Origin: an uncultured Desulfovibrio sp.
GTDB lineage: Bacteria; Desulfobacterota; Desulfovibrionia; Desulfovibrionales; Desulfovibrionaceae
Assembly: GCA_913063155.1 (NCBI GenBank)
Contig: CAJXYU010000006.1
Span: forward strand, 1-64,000
Direction: 5' to 3'
Length of the DNA stretch: 64,000 nucleotides
Shown here piece after piece: positions 1 through 8,037 of this stretch (position 1 is its first letter; every line of letters begins with the position of its first letter). The notes beneath the pieces were generated by a model that worked only from the letters and a program-made list of their open reading frames with translations, did not search any database and was not told the origin of the DNA. Both the position numbers and the translations under genes were made by a program.

Positions 1-1545
1 GACAAGGGAGACAACGACGAGAAAAACGATGGGGAGGAAGCCAAGGAAGACGACAGCCCCTACTCCGGCACCTCCACCACCGACTATTCCAGCAAGGACA
101 AGGAGCAAATCAACCGCGCCACCATCGGCAAAGGGACCATCATCATCCGCTCCGATCCGGACGCCGGGCTGGAAGGCCTGAACCGAGACCTCGCCAAAGC
201 TCAGGAGATCACCAAGGACAATGAGACCGTGGTCAAAATCTACGTTGACCCGGAAACCATCAAGGATATTGCCAGCGGGGCCGAGGGGCTTCAGAAAAAT
301 AGCAAGAAATTGGCCGAGGCAATCGGCAAAGTCATTGATAAAGCTATTAATGCGATAACGCCTAAGCCAAAACTTTCTGTAGAAGACAGGGCGATATTCA
401 AGAGCATGATCAAGGGAGCTATTACCAAAAATAGTTTGATCCCTAATGCAAATGACGAGCAGCTTGATAGCTATGCCGAAGGTCTCACTGAACTTATGGC
501 GCTTGAGTATGAACGATTACGCTCTGAAGATGTCGACCACCTTGACGCCATGATTCAGATAACCCAGGGCGTTGGCGAATATCGAAAATGGGCATCAAAA
601 ATGGAAGGCAACGGAATAGAAGTAACCGTTGTAAATGGCAAACAATTTATCCAGCTTCCAGGCAATGTCACCAACATTGATGGCGGTACCCTTAGCGGGC
701 CTGCAGCTACATTCCTTGCAGTCACGGCCGCCGTCGGCACCATAATGTTAATACAGCAAGCTGACCCTGATACTGCGGCAAAGCTGGGGAAGGCACTTAA
801 GAACGGTGTCGTTGGAACACAGCAATACATATACAAACTCGGGAAAAAGATTGACATTAACACCTGGCTGACAAACTGGGTTCCCGGGTATGCCGAGTCC
901 ACAGGACAAAAACTTGTCAAAATCACGAAAGTCAATGTCAATGGTATCGGTGTTGAGACAGACAAAGCCATGGAGATCGTTTCGGAAGATCTTGGCTCTG
1001 CATTTGTTAAAGACCCTGAAACCAATGTATACTACGATGCTTGGGTCGACTCCGATGGAACAGTCCATGCCCGGACGGACAAGGTTTATGTCGAAGACGA
1101 AAATGGCAATCTGGCTCTTGCTTCAGAACATAGTTCCGGTGACGGGAAGAGCACAAACGCTGGTAGTGGTTCCGAATCAACTCCTGCCAACCCAGATCCT
1201 GGCAATGATGATGACGATGACCTCATCAGAAAAGAATACGAAAACAAGCCAGAATATGAAGTGGACCAAGCACACCAGCCCGGAAAGCCAGGATGGCGTC
1301 CAAATAAAACTCAACTTCCTTCAGATGCTAAAGAGGCATATAAAAATGCTGTACCTAAAGGGGACGGGAAAACTTGGTTCGGGTGGAATGCGAATAGAAC
1401 CCAGATATATAGGTTCTCAGGAAACCAAGGAAAAGCGCATTTTAATGGCACCGTCGACAGGCGTATCCTAAACACTATGAAAGATGACGTCCTTAAAAGG
1501 CTTGGTATTAATAGAAATTCTGCATTAAAAATAATTAAAAAATAA
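1..1545 (+). CDS. C-terminal part of a CdiA/filamentous-haemagglutinin-type polymorphic toxin (5' end outside window)
   Basis: The frame is open from base 1 to the stop at 1543-1545, so the visible 514 residues are the end of a larger protein; the ATG at 229 is internal. An acidic low-complexity stretch (residues 1-20) is followed by IGKGTIIIRSD and a GLEGLNRDLAKAQEITKD segment, which I know from the end of TpsA/CdiA haemagglutinin proteins. A hydrophobic segment lies near residues 228-251, then an Asp-rich linker (about 402-408) and a last ~105-residue module beginning near RKEYENKPEYEVDQ, with TQLPSDAKEAYKNAV and TWFGWN motifs, which looks like the variable toxin domain. I cannot assign its activity. 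Known family role: surface delivery of a C-terminal toxin into neighbouring cells. The next gene, 14 bp downstream, is the likely immunity gene. Base composition becomes AT-richer towards the toxin tip, as expected for an exchangeable module. Confidence 0.75.
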   Translation, partial: DKGDNDEKNDGEEAKEDDSPYSGTSTTDYSSKDKEQINRATIGKGTIIIRSDPDAGLEGLNRDLAKAQEITKDNETVVKIYVDPETIKDIASGAEGLQKNSKKLAEAIGKVIDKAINAITPKPKLSVEDRAIFKSMIKGAITKNSLIPNANDEQLDSYAEGLTELMALEYERLRSEDVDHLDAMIQITQGVGEYRKWASKMEGNGIEVTVVNGKQFIQLPGNVTNIDGGTLSGPAATFLAVTAAVGTIMLIQQADPDTAAKLGKALKNGVVGTQQYIYKLGKKIDINTWLTNWVPGYAESTGQKLVKITKVNVNGIGVETDKAMEIVSEDLGSAFVKDPETNVYYDAWVDSDGTVHARTDKVYVEDENGNLALASEHSSGDGKSTNAGSGSESTPANPDPGNDDDDDLIRKEYENKPEYEVDQAHQPGKPGWRPNKTQLPSDAKEAYKNAVPKGDGKTWFGWNANRTQIYRFSGNQGKAHFNGTVDRRILNTMKDDVLKRLGINRNSALKIIKK

Positions 1546-1559
1546 ACAGAGATTAATTT

Positions 1560-2078
1560 ATGATTATTGGGAATAAGTCGATTTTTGCAATTGAAACAGA
1601 GCTTGATGAATATATTGGTGGAGATTGGCTTTACGGAAAATTTTGCTATTGGATTTGTAACAAAAAATTTGGACTTTTCCAACTTGCAACTGGTCTTAAT
1701 ATGATTCGGTTCATGTTAAATAATATTGTAAAAAACAACTCAACAAGAAACGTACAAACCCTATTTACACAAAATAAACATGATATTTATTATAACTATC
1801 TACTATCAACTATTTGGGGAGATAAGTTTCATAAATACTATGCACAATCAGTAAAAGAAAAATGGCAGAAATTAAATATAACTCCAGAAGACATACCGGA
1901 ATTCGATGGAGTTACTGTGTTACTTATCGACGGGAAAGAGAAGTCAAAAATTATAGCATACGATTATGATGAGGGAATATATGAATGCCATTGCGAGCTT
2001 GGCTATGTTGATAACGTATTAAAAAAAGGCCTTGAAACACTAGATAAATGGTATCAAAAGTATGGTGGTGATAATTAA
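1560..2078 (+). CDS. probable Imm42-family immunity protein
   Basis: A 172-residue cytoplasmic-looking protein without signal peptide or membrane segment, starting 14 bp after the toxin gene. The N-terminus IIGNKSIFAIETELDE, the aromatic FCYWI segment, a central NKHDIYYNYL..IWGDK stretch and a Trp-Tyr-rich C-terminus are what I recall of the Imm42 immunity family of polymorphic toxin systems; this is recognition from memory, not a search. The expected role is to bind and neutralise the toxin tip encoded just upstream. The gene is much more AT-rich than the catabolic genes of the window, a usual property of exchangeable toxin-immunity cassettes. If it is not Imm42, its position alone still makes it the cognate immunity candidate. 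Confidence 0.6.
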   Translation: MIIGNKSIFAIETELDEYIGGDWLYGKFCYWICNKKFGLFQLATGLNMIRFMLNNIVKNNSTRNVQTLFTQNKHDIYYNYLLSTIWGDKFHKYYAQSVKEKWQKLNITPEDIPEFDGVTVLLIDGKEKSKIIAYDYDEGIYECHCELGYVDNVLKKGLETLDKWYQKYGGDN

Positions 2079-2082
2079 ATAG

Positions 2083-2119
2083 AGAGGTGGTAGCGGTTTT
2101 CTGGACAGTTTGGCGGCAG
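2083..2119 (+). repeat. 37-bp dispersed repeat, copy 1
   Basis: Matches the reverse strand of 24184-24220 at 32 of 37 positions by eye, including an uninterrupted 17-base block (GGACAGTTTGGCGGCAG). It overlaps the beginning of the orphan toxin fragment. Nature unknown; it may be the end of an insertion sequence or a miniature element. Confidence 0.6.
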
Positions 2120-2364
2120 CAGGTGAAAACGTAAAAAGTGTCGTATACAATAATATTGACCTTCAAAGCATTGTTCTGAAATATGCAGGTAAAGGGACGC
2201 GAATCAGAGGTCAAAAAGGTATGCCTGGTTATAAAGAACGAATAAAATCAAATATAGTTATTGGCGAGTGTTTAGATATGAAAGGGAACAACTTAGGCCC
2301 AACAAAGAGTTTTATAATACACTATTCCAAAAAAGGCGTTCACATTGTCCCTGACATTCCATAG
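2083..2364 (+). pseudogene. orphan (displaced) toxin C-terminal fragment
   Basis: An open frame runs from just after a TAG at 2080-2082 to a stop at 2362-2364. It has no ATG; a TTG at 2110 is the only plausible start. It reads RGGSGFLDSLAAAGENVK and then about 70 residues ending YSKKGVHIVPDIP, an ending I associate with type-50 polymorphic toxin tips (tentative). Such start-less C-terminal modules downstream of CdiA-type genes are known as displaced or orphan CdiA-CT modules that can recombine with the upstream gene. The first 37 bases repeat, at 32 of 37 positions, a sequence at 24184-24220 on the other strand, so the join may lie in a mobile or repeated element. A candidate immunity gene follows after 12 bp. 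Confidence 0.55.
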
Positions 2365-2376
2365 CGAGGTTGTATA

Positions 2377-2724
2377 ATGGGATATGACTATAAAAGCATC
2401 AAAGAAAATGACACACTGCACTCTAAAACGTATATCACAACAAGTCAGACATTACTTGGTATGATACCGTCAAGCCTTCGTGCTTTAGGAATTAGCTTTA
2501 CTGGTAGGGATATCTATTTTGTGTCTGTTTTTGACAAAGATACAACTGAAGATGACATTGAGGACGTAAGTGCTGCTTTGACAGAAGTACTACCACACGT
2601 CCTTGAATATCCCACTAGAACTGATATTGATGACCAGTATCTGACGATTCCCTATCCGCAAGACATCGGGCCGTACGTTCCCAATTGGGACTTGGTGTAC
2701 CTTCGTAAGGAGCCAGTAGAATAA
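2377..2724 (+). CDS. small acidic protein, probable immunity protein of the orphan toxin module
   Basis: A 115-residue protein beginning MGYDYKSIKENDTLHSKTY, with an ATG placed after GCGAGG. It lacks a signal peptide and membrane segments, is acidic (several Asp/Glu runs, such as TTEDDIEDV), and its sequence is not one I can place in a named immunity family. Its assignment rests on position: 12 bp after a start-less toxin fragment and just before a strong terminator, giving the same toxin-then-immunity order as the main cassette upstream. It is the last gene of this module. Alternative: an unrelated small cargo gene. Confidence 0.5.
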   Translation: MGYDYKSIKENDTLHSKTYITTSQTLLGMIPSSLRALGISFTGRDIYFVSVFDKDTTEDDIEDVSAALTEVLPHVLEYPTRTDIDDQYLTIPYPQDIGPYVPNWDLVYLRKEPVE

Positions 2725-2775
2725 TAGAATTAGGGAACACCATACCTAATACCCCTTCACGTTTGAACAGAATAC

Positions 2776-2805
2776 ACGGCCCGCTTTGGCGGGCCGTTTT
2801 CTTTT
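2776..2805 (+). terminator. rho-independent terminator closing the second immunity module
   Basis: A 9-bp perfect stem (ACGGCCCGC / GCGGGCCGT) with a 4-base loop, followed by TTTCTTTT. The stem and the 25 bases after it resemble the terminator at 5261-5288 and its flank. Confidence 0.85.
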
Positions 2806-2811
2806 ACTCTC

Positions 2812-3175
2812 TCCAGCGCGACCAACAAGGACGTGACCAGTAAAACTGTCCACCTTAAAAACGTCGCTCAGTGGTCCAACAAAGTGGCCCCACTTCTGTT
2901 TGCATGAAAACACGGCAAGAAAATTCGGAGGCAGTCTGGAAATAGCCAACAGCGTCACCACTGCGTACATCAGCAGAGGCGATGTTCTCAACTTCCTCCA
3001 GGAATACGGGGTTACCGTTGTGGATAACTATCCCTTTGGCGAGGTGACCATTAAGGGGCCAGAAGCGGTCGGGAAGAAGTACTTGTTGGAAGACGCAGGC
3101 GAGCATAGCCTTAAAGGCTTCAAAGAGCATTTTGGCATTACCGAAAAACAGGACGGGACCAAAACAAATGGGTAA
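2812..3175 (+). pseudogene. frameshifted orphan module upstream of the ankyrin lipoprotein
   Basis: Two overlapping open frames join into one sensible protein if a single-base shift near 2895-2905 is allowed. The first frame reads SATNKDVTSKTVHLKNVA and on to APLLFA before a TGA at 2905; the second begins at a TTG (2900), reads HENTARKFGGSLEIANSV and ends at 3175. There is no convincing start codon, and the first frame runs back into the terminator. I do not recognise the family. Position suggests a third displaced toxin tip, since the protein that follows, overlapping by 8 bp, looks like an immunity lipoprotein. It may equally be a short real gene of 91 codons starting at the TTG. Confidence 0.4.
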
Positions 3176-4574
3176 GACTTGCTTCGTAGTATTGTTGGTG
3201 CTGTTGATGGCCGGATGTTCTGGCGACTCGGAAAGCACTGAGCAAAAATCATTGTTTGATATGAACGTTGAAGAAATGTTCCCAGGCAATGAGCTTGCGC
3301 AGAAACTGGCACTGGCTGCCGCAGATGGCGACATTGAAGAAATGGATGAACTGGTTGCACAGGGTGCCGATGTCAATGCCGTTGGAACCTATGGCGTGAC
3401 AGTGCCGTGTTGGGTCATACAGCACCCAAATAAAAAAGGATTCAAGCACCTCCTGGAACTGGGAGCTGACCCGAACATCATCTGGAAAGGGACGGATGGA
3501 TCAGATTCTTCCTTGATCCATTGGACTGTCCGAAGAGCGGCCACTGATGGTGACATGTATACCGATTATTTGAAGATGCTTTTTGAAATCGGAAATGGTG
3601 ATCCGAACCTTGCTATACCCGATTCGGGAAAACTTCCCATTGAATGGGCCCTCCTCATTGGCGATGAGTCAATATTCAAATTTCTTTGTAATGCAGGAGC
3701 AGAAGTGGATAGGAGAGGGGAATACGGGAAGACAATAGCCCAAAAAGCCGGTGGAGTTTTTAACTACAACCTTGTTCTGTATCTGTTGGAGCAGGGAGTA
3801 AATTACAAGCTTAAAGACAATCACGGATACTCTCTTGTAAAAAGCATGAATTTAAACTTCACCTACCGACCAGCAGCACTCGTTACAGAACCAAGCATTG
3901 ACCAATACATGTGGTTCTGGCGCTGTGTTGACTGGTTGGAAAAGCGAGGAGAAAAATTCGACATCCCTGCCGACTTCAAGCGCCCTGCAAAGCTGGACAC
4001 CACTCCTGCTGACGCTATTTTTGCAAATAAACCGCCGAAAGTGCGCCCGACTCGTTCCTCTTTTATTCATGAAGTCAACCTTACCTATCCGACTCCTGCC
4101 TGGGCTCAAGATCAGGAATCCAGGCGTAATATTCAGTCGTTTTTCCGTCAGAAAGGAAGCAACATCATTTACGAGTTTATACCCAAAGGTGAATCTTTGA
4201 ACAATTGGAACCAGTATCAGACTGTTACGGGGATCTATTCTCCGAATACGAGCTATGAGGCGTTCTTGCAGGCCGCAAAAGACAAGCTCGTGAGCAGATG
4301 TCAGAGCGACACTCAGATGGAATTGACGGAGAAGCAGGCGGACAGTCAGCTCTTACACGTCGTTTGCGATAATCAAGACATGGAAGGCTACCTGTTTCTT
4401 GGAAAGTACAAGAATACCTTTATGACAGTGTATCAGGCATGGCGGAGGACCGCGGTGAAGAATCCGGAGCAGCGGCGGGCAAAGGTTCTGGCCGACATGA
4501 AAGGGATAAAAATGGAGCAAGGCTTCAACGTGGTTCCCATGACTGATGAAATGAAACAGAAAATAAAACAATAA
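3168..4574 (+). CDS. ankyrin-repeat lipoprotein, probable immunity protein
   Basis: I chose the ATG at 3168 over an upstream in-frame ATG at 3132 because it gives a clean lipoprotein signal, MGKTCFVVLLVLLMAGC, with the lipobox LMAGC at residues 13-17. The mature part has ankyrin-type units: AAADGDIEEMDELVAQGADVN, KHLLELGADPN, IEWALLIGDESIFKFLCNAGAEVD and LVLYLLEQGVN, spanning about residues 35-220. The C-terminal ~180 residues form a separate domain that is paralogous to the protein encoded next (shared YQAWR and GYLFLG/GFLFMG motifs). The predicted place is the periplasm, anchored in a membrane. Ankyrin-repeat proteins serve as immunity proteins in several polymorphic toxin systems; here that is inferred from the position after an orphan module. 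It overlaps the preceding frame by 8 bp. Confidence 0.6.
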   Translation: MGKTCFVVLLVLLMAGCSGDSESTEQKSLFDMNVEEMFPGNELAQKLALAAADGDIEEMDELVAQGADVNAVGTYGVTVPCWVIQHPNKKGFKHLLELGADPNIIWKGTDGSDSSLIHWTVRRAATDGDMYTDYLKMLFEIGNGDPNLAIPDSGKLPIEWALLIGDESIFKFLCNAGAEVDRRGEYGKTIAQKAGGVFNYNLVLYLLEQGVNYKLKDNHGYSLVKSMNLNFTYRPAALVTEPSIDQYMWFWRCVDWLEKRGEKFDIPADFKRPAKLDTTPADAIFANKPPKVRPTRSSFIHEVNLTYPTPAWAQDQESRRNIQSFFRQKGSNIIYEFIPKGESLNNWNQYQTVTGIYSPNTSYEAFLQAAKDKLVSRCQSDTQMELTEKQADSQLLHVVCDNQDMEGYLFLGKYKNTFMTVYQAWRRTAVKNPEQRRAKVLADMKGIKMEQGFNVVPMTDEMKQKIKQ

Positions 4575-5234
4575 GCATGGGAGATATCCGTATTTAACGC
4601 CAAACTTAAGCTTCAATGTAAACAAATTCTCGTCATCTTTTTACTTACCTTCATATGCCTGAATGCAAGTTCTGCCCATGCCGAAGAAGGCGTTCAAAAA
4701 ATAATGCAGACCATGAAGCTCTATGATGGTGTCATAACCTTTCCGCCCCCTCTTTGGATTAAAACAAAGGAAGAACTTGGCAATTTCAAGGTATCCCGTC
4801 ATCAGGACAAAAACAGCTTCACTTTCGAGCAGATTCCAAAAGACCAGAAGTTTGAATCTTGGACCCAAATGTATGGCGTTTATGCTTGGTATTTGCCGGA
4901 ATATGATCTGAAACGGTTTATCGCCGAATCTCTCAATGCACTGGCGCTGGGTTGCAAGGCGGAACCCAAGTCCGTGCCGGTAAGTGCCGATAAAAATGCC
5001 GTCATCTTGACGTACCATTGCGGTGAGCTCGTCGATGATTTGGTTGTGAACGGTAATAACGTGGAGAGTGGTTTTCTGTTCATGGGACAGGTCGACCATA
5101 GCTTTGCGAAGGTCTACCAGGCCTGGAGAGGTAATTCGAAAGACATCGGAACCGAGAAGTGGTATTTCAATGATCAAATCATTGCAAAGGCCATCAAAAA
5201 TATGGAAAGCATCCGCTACTTCAAAGCAAAGTAA
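4575..5234 (+). pseudogene. ankyrin-less paralogue of the preceding lipoprotein's C-terminal domain, start codon disrupted
   Basis: The frame ending at 5234 is open back to the preceding gene's stop. Upstream of its first in-frame ATGs (near 4704) it encodes an intact secretion signal, KQILVIFLLTFICLNASSAHA, followed by EEGVQKIM, so the natural protein began earlier. The only ATG at the right distance (4577) is in another frame and meets a stop after five codons; a one-base shift around 4592 would restore a protein starting MGDIR. Either the gene is frameshifted or it uses a rare start such as ATT at 4626. The body (QIPKDQKFESWTQMYGVYAW, later GFLFMGQVDHSFAKVYQAWR) aligns with the C-terminal domain of the ankyrin lipoprotein, without ankyrin repeats. 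Likely a duplicated immunity protein that has been damaged or is poorly expressed. Confidence 0.55.
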
Positions 5235-5260
5235 TGTGTCATTGCTGACAGAATCCAAAC

Positions 5261-5288
5261 GGCTCGCTTCGGCGGGCCATTTTCTTTT
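5261..5288 (+). terminator. rho-independent terminator at the end of the toxin-immunity region
   Basis: Stem GGCTCGC / GCGGGCC (one G-U pair) with loop TTCG, then TTTTCTTTT. The sequence after it (GCTCTCTCCATCGC) resembles that after the terminator at 2776-2805, indicating duplication of the module end. Confidence 0.75.
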
Positions 5289-5359
5289 GCTCTCTCCATC
5301 GCCGCTCAGTTCTCTTTTGAAATAACGTTACAACGATGGTTCAAAACCCGACAGGCATG

Positions 5360-7237
5360 TCACTTCTGATGTAAATCGGCTTTTGCCAACCACCGCTTCA
5401 CGGTATTCCTGTCCACTTCCAGCCGGACGGCCGTCCTGGCAATGTTTCCATTCTCCTGCGCCACAATTCTGGAAACATGGGAGGCTATAAATTCCTTGAG
5501 AGGTAATGCCCTATTCAAAATATCTTCACCATGACGGCCTTCATGGACAGGCAGCAGATGGCGCGCCAACTTGTGCCCGGGAAGCGCCTGCAGCGCAATA
5601 TATTTCTCAACCAGATTCTGCAATTCCCGGACATTCCCCGGCCAGTGATACTTGTCGAGCTCTGAAGACAGCTGCATATTGAGCTCCTTTACCGGGCCGC
5701 TTTTCTGCGACGACATGGAAACGAAGTGCTTGAACAAATAGGAGGGGTCTCCCGTCCTTTCCCGCAGCGGGGGAATGGCGAGATTGAGAACATCAAGACG
5801 AAAGAACAGATCTGAACGGAGCTTCCCTTTCCTGACTTCCTCCCGAGGGGATCGGTTGGTTGCCGAAATGACTCGAACGTCGACCGGAATCACCCGGTGA
5901 TCACCGACGCGCATAATCTCTTTAGCCTGAAGGGCGCGAAGTAACTTGGCCTGCAGAAAAATGTCCATCTCGGTAATTTCATCAAGAAAAAGCGTTCCTC
6001 CATTGGCGAGCTCGAAAAGTCCCGCCTTGCCGGTCCGCAACGCCCCGGTGAAGGCACCCGGCGCATAGCCGAACAGTTCGCTTTCCAGAAGAGCCCCAGA
6101 AAGAGCCGCACAGTTCACAGGGACGAACGGGCCGTCGGCAAGAGGACTTTCGTTATGGATGCTCTGGGCAAAAAGCTCCTTTCCCGTGCCGGTCTCCCCC
6201 TGAATCATGATATTGCAATCCGTCCTGCTATACTGCCTGGCTATTTCCACAACATCGCACATTGCCTCACTTTGGTGCACGATGTCCTCAAAGACGTATT
6301 TCGCATAGAATCCTTTCTCCAGCAGCTTCTGACGGATGGCATTCCCCGCCTCTTCAATATGCTCGACTTTCTGAAAAAGGATGACCGCCGAGGAGCGGTT
6401 CTCCGCAGGGTTAATGAGCACATGCTCCACAGCCAACCGAGCGTTGCGGTAGTTGACGATGATATTGCCCACATTCCTTCGCCCTTCCCTTGCATCCTCT
6501 AATTCTGGAGCCTTGAAAATATCTCGGTAGGACATACCGATGACGACAGAGCGCGTCGAATGCAGCAGCCCGCACCCATGCTTATTAATCTCCTCGATGA
6601 CTCCCTGACTGTTGATCAAAACAGCTCCCTGCTTGGTGCAGTCGAGCACCGCTGAAAGCTTTTCCGTACTGCTAATATGCTTTTGCAGATTCTTGAGTAC
6701 CAGCATGGCCTGTTCAAATGCGTCCACAAGCGTTTCCATACTGGATTCGATGAGATGGAAATTGAGATCATGCCTTTTGGCCATGCGGACGGAAACCGCA
6801 TCACCTACGACCACATCCGGTTTCCAAGCCACAACTTCGGCAGTTACGGTTTCCAGGCTTTGGCTGTCGCTGATCATAAAAGTCCGATGCGTACGCTGAA
6901 GGATGTCGCAGACAGGTTGAACCAAGCTGATAAACTGACGAAAGCCGACAATTGCGACTTTCATTCCCGGGCTGGTGTGCTCATGGATATAGGCCAGCAC
7001 TCTGTAAATCGATCCCCCCACTTCAATGACCTCTATGCCGAGGGATTCCCGAATCAGCCGGGCCGTTCCGCCGCGACTGATGATGATCCTGGCTCCTTCT
7101 TCGATGGCGCGACGTGCGGCGCTCACGCCGGATTGCAGGTCGCCTACATATGTCTTTGCCGGGTAGGAGTTGGTTTCAATGATGCTCTGTGCTTTGGTGC
7201 GAATATCCTGATACGGCGCGATGAATGCAATATCCAT
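5360..7237 (-). CDS. PrpR-like sigma-54-dependent transcriptional activator
   Basis: A 625-residue three-part enhancer-binding protein. The N-terminal ~190 residues (MDIAFIAPYQDIRTKAQSII) match the PrpR N-terminal ligand-sensing type; a PAS-like segment follows (about 195-310); the AAA+ domain has Walker A GETGTGKE near residue 346, the sigma-54 contact motif GAFTGA near 393 and the Walker B-like GTLFLDEI. The Fis-type helix-turn-helix is at the end (GNIARTAVRLEVDRNTVKRW). It is divergent from the TTT transporter/sugar-acid operon, and the shared upstream region carries paired inverted repeats and a -24/-12 promoter, so it most probably activates that operon in response to its substrate or an intermediate. 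Known PrpR proteins sense 2-methylcitrate, but no propionate genes are near, so the ligand here is unknown. Confidence 0.9.
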   Translation of the reverse strand: MDIAFIAPYQDIRTKAQSIIETNSYPAKTYVGDLQSGVSAARRAIEEGARIIISRGGTARLIRESLGIEVIEVGGSIYRVLAYIHEHTSPGMKVAIVGFRQFISLVQPVCDILQRTHRTFMISDSQSLETVTAEVVAWKPDVVVGDAVSVRMAKRHDLNFHLIESSMETLVDAFEQAMLVLKNLQKHISSTEKLSAVLDCTKQGAVLINSQGVIEEINKHGCGLLHSTRSVVIGMSYRDIFKAPELEDAREGRRNVGNIIVNYRNARLAVEHVLINPAENRSSAVILFQKVEHIEEAGNAIRQKLLEKGFYAKYVFEDIVHQSEAMCDVVEIARQYSRTDCNIMIQGETGTGKELFAQSIHNESPLADGPFVPVNCAALSGALLESELFGYAPGAFTGALRTGKAGLFELANGGTLFLDEITEMDIFLQAKLLRALQAKEIMRVGDHRVIPVDVRVISATNRSPREEVRKGKLRSDLFFRLDVLNLAIPPLRERTGDPSYLFKHFVSMSSQKSGPVKELNMQLSSELDKYHWPGNVRELQNLVEKYIALQALPGHKLARHLLPVHEGRHGEDILNRALPLKEFIASHVSRIVAQENGNIARTAVRLEVDRNTVKRWLAKADLHQK

Positions 7238-7301
7238 GGTTCCTCACTTAGATGCCATGCGCCGGCGGACTTTGGCGCACACTTGTAACATACCGCCTCT
7301 C

Positions 7302-7342
7302 AACTGATGCAAAACGCATCAGTTACTCATGCATTTTGCTCA
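7302..7342. promoter_or_regulatory. tandem upstream activator sites for the sigma-54 activator
   Basis: A perfect 9-bp inverted repeat, AACTGATGC-aaaac-GCATCAGTT, lies at 7302-7324. It is followed at 7327-7342 by a second site whose reverse strand (TGAGCAAAATGCATGA) resembles the core of the first (TGATGCAAAACGCATCA). They sit 65-105 bp upstream of the -24 element, a usual place for enhancer sites of this activator class. Confidence 0.75.
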
Positions 7343-7406
7343 TAAATTTGTCAACCGCTTCCCCTGAAAACACGCGCAACTAAGCTCCCACGCGACTTTC
7401 TCCACA

Positions 7407-7422
7407 TGGCATGCACTTTGCT
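7407..7422 (+). promoter_or_regulatory. sigma-54 (-24/-12) promoter of the TTT/sugar-acid operon
   Basis: TGGCATGCACTTTGCT fits the consensus TGGCAC-N5-TTGCW with the invariant GG (7408-7409) and GC (7420-7421) exactly 10 bases apart. Transcription would begin near 7433, leaving a leader of about 77 bases before the first gene. Confidence 0.85.
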
Positions 7423-7509
7423 TTTTGGAGTGGGAACTACGGAATGCGTGTGCCCGACCTGAATCCACATTCCGTCTCAAACCTTCGCACAAAAGGAAGT
7501 TGTGAAAGA

Positions 7510-7956
7510 ATGCGAATCTCCACAGATTTATGGCTGACATTTGTTGTCTTTGGACTGAGCGCCCTGGCTGCCATCCTGACGAACAACCTTTCCGCAGGAG
7601 GACTCGGCACAGGAGTGGGACCGGCCTTCTTCCCCTGGTTGATGGTCTTCGGGATGCTCTTCTTCACCATCCTTCTGCTCATTCGCACTCTATGGGAGAG
7701 ACAGGCCGCGGCACAGGACAATCCAGGCATCAACTGGAAACTTCTCGGAAAACTGGCATTGTTCCTCATTTATATGACCCTTTACGCGGCATTCTACGTA
7801 AAGGTGGGCTACCTGATCAGTACCAGTGCCTTCTTTATTCTATCCATGCTGACATTGGGAGAGCGCCGGCCTATCCGTTTTCTGGTGGTTCCTCTCTGTA
7901 TCACCGGGGGCGTCTACCTGGTGTTCACAAAGCTTCTCGATGTCTACATACCATAA
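7510..7956 (+). CDS. TTT transporter small membrane subunit (TctB family)
   Basis: A 148-residue membrane protein with four predicted hydrophobic helices (about residues 8-25, 38-58, 78-100 and 105-140) and the typical small-subunit pattern GVGPAFFPWLMVFGM after the first helix. An in-frame ATG at 7411 lies inside the sigma-54 promoter, so it cannot be the start; the ATG at 7510 has an AAGGAAG ribosome site 10 bases upstream. It is the first gene of the operon and pairs with the large permease and the periplasmic binding protein downstream. TTT systems take up carboxylates at the inner membrane using an ion gradient. Confidence 0.88.
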   Translation: MRISTDLWLTFVVFGLSALAAILTNNLSAGGLGTGVGPAFFPWLMVFGMLFFTILLLIRTLWERQAAAQDNPGINWKLLGKLALFLIYMTLYAAFYVKVGYLISTSAFFILSMLTLGERRPIRFLVVPLCITGGVYLVFTKLLDVYIP

Positions 7957-8037
7957 CTTTTCTACGAGTTTGTTTTGCGGAGGTTGGGCAGTCCGGCTCA
8001 ATCTGAACTGTCATATCATTAAACGGAGGAGCACATC

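Noticed and set aside
5360-7237. Assignment of the sigma-54 activator as true PrpR of propionate metabolism
   Set aside because: No 2-methylcitrate cycle genes are present; only the N-terminal domain type is shared, so the name was kept as PrpR-like.
7411-7509. Upstream in-frame extension of the TctB gene
   Set aside because: The ATG at 7411 lies between the -24 and -12 elements of the sigma-54 promoter, so it would not be transcribed.
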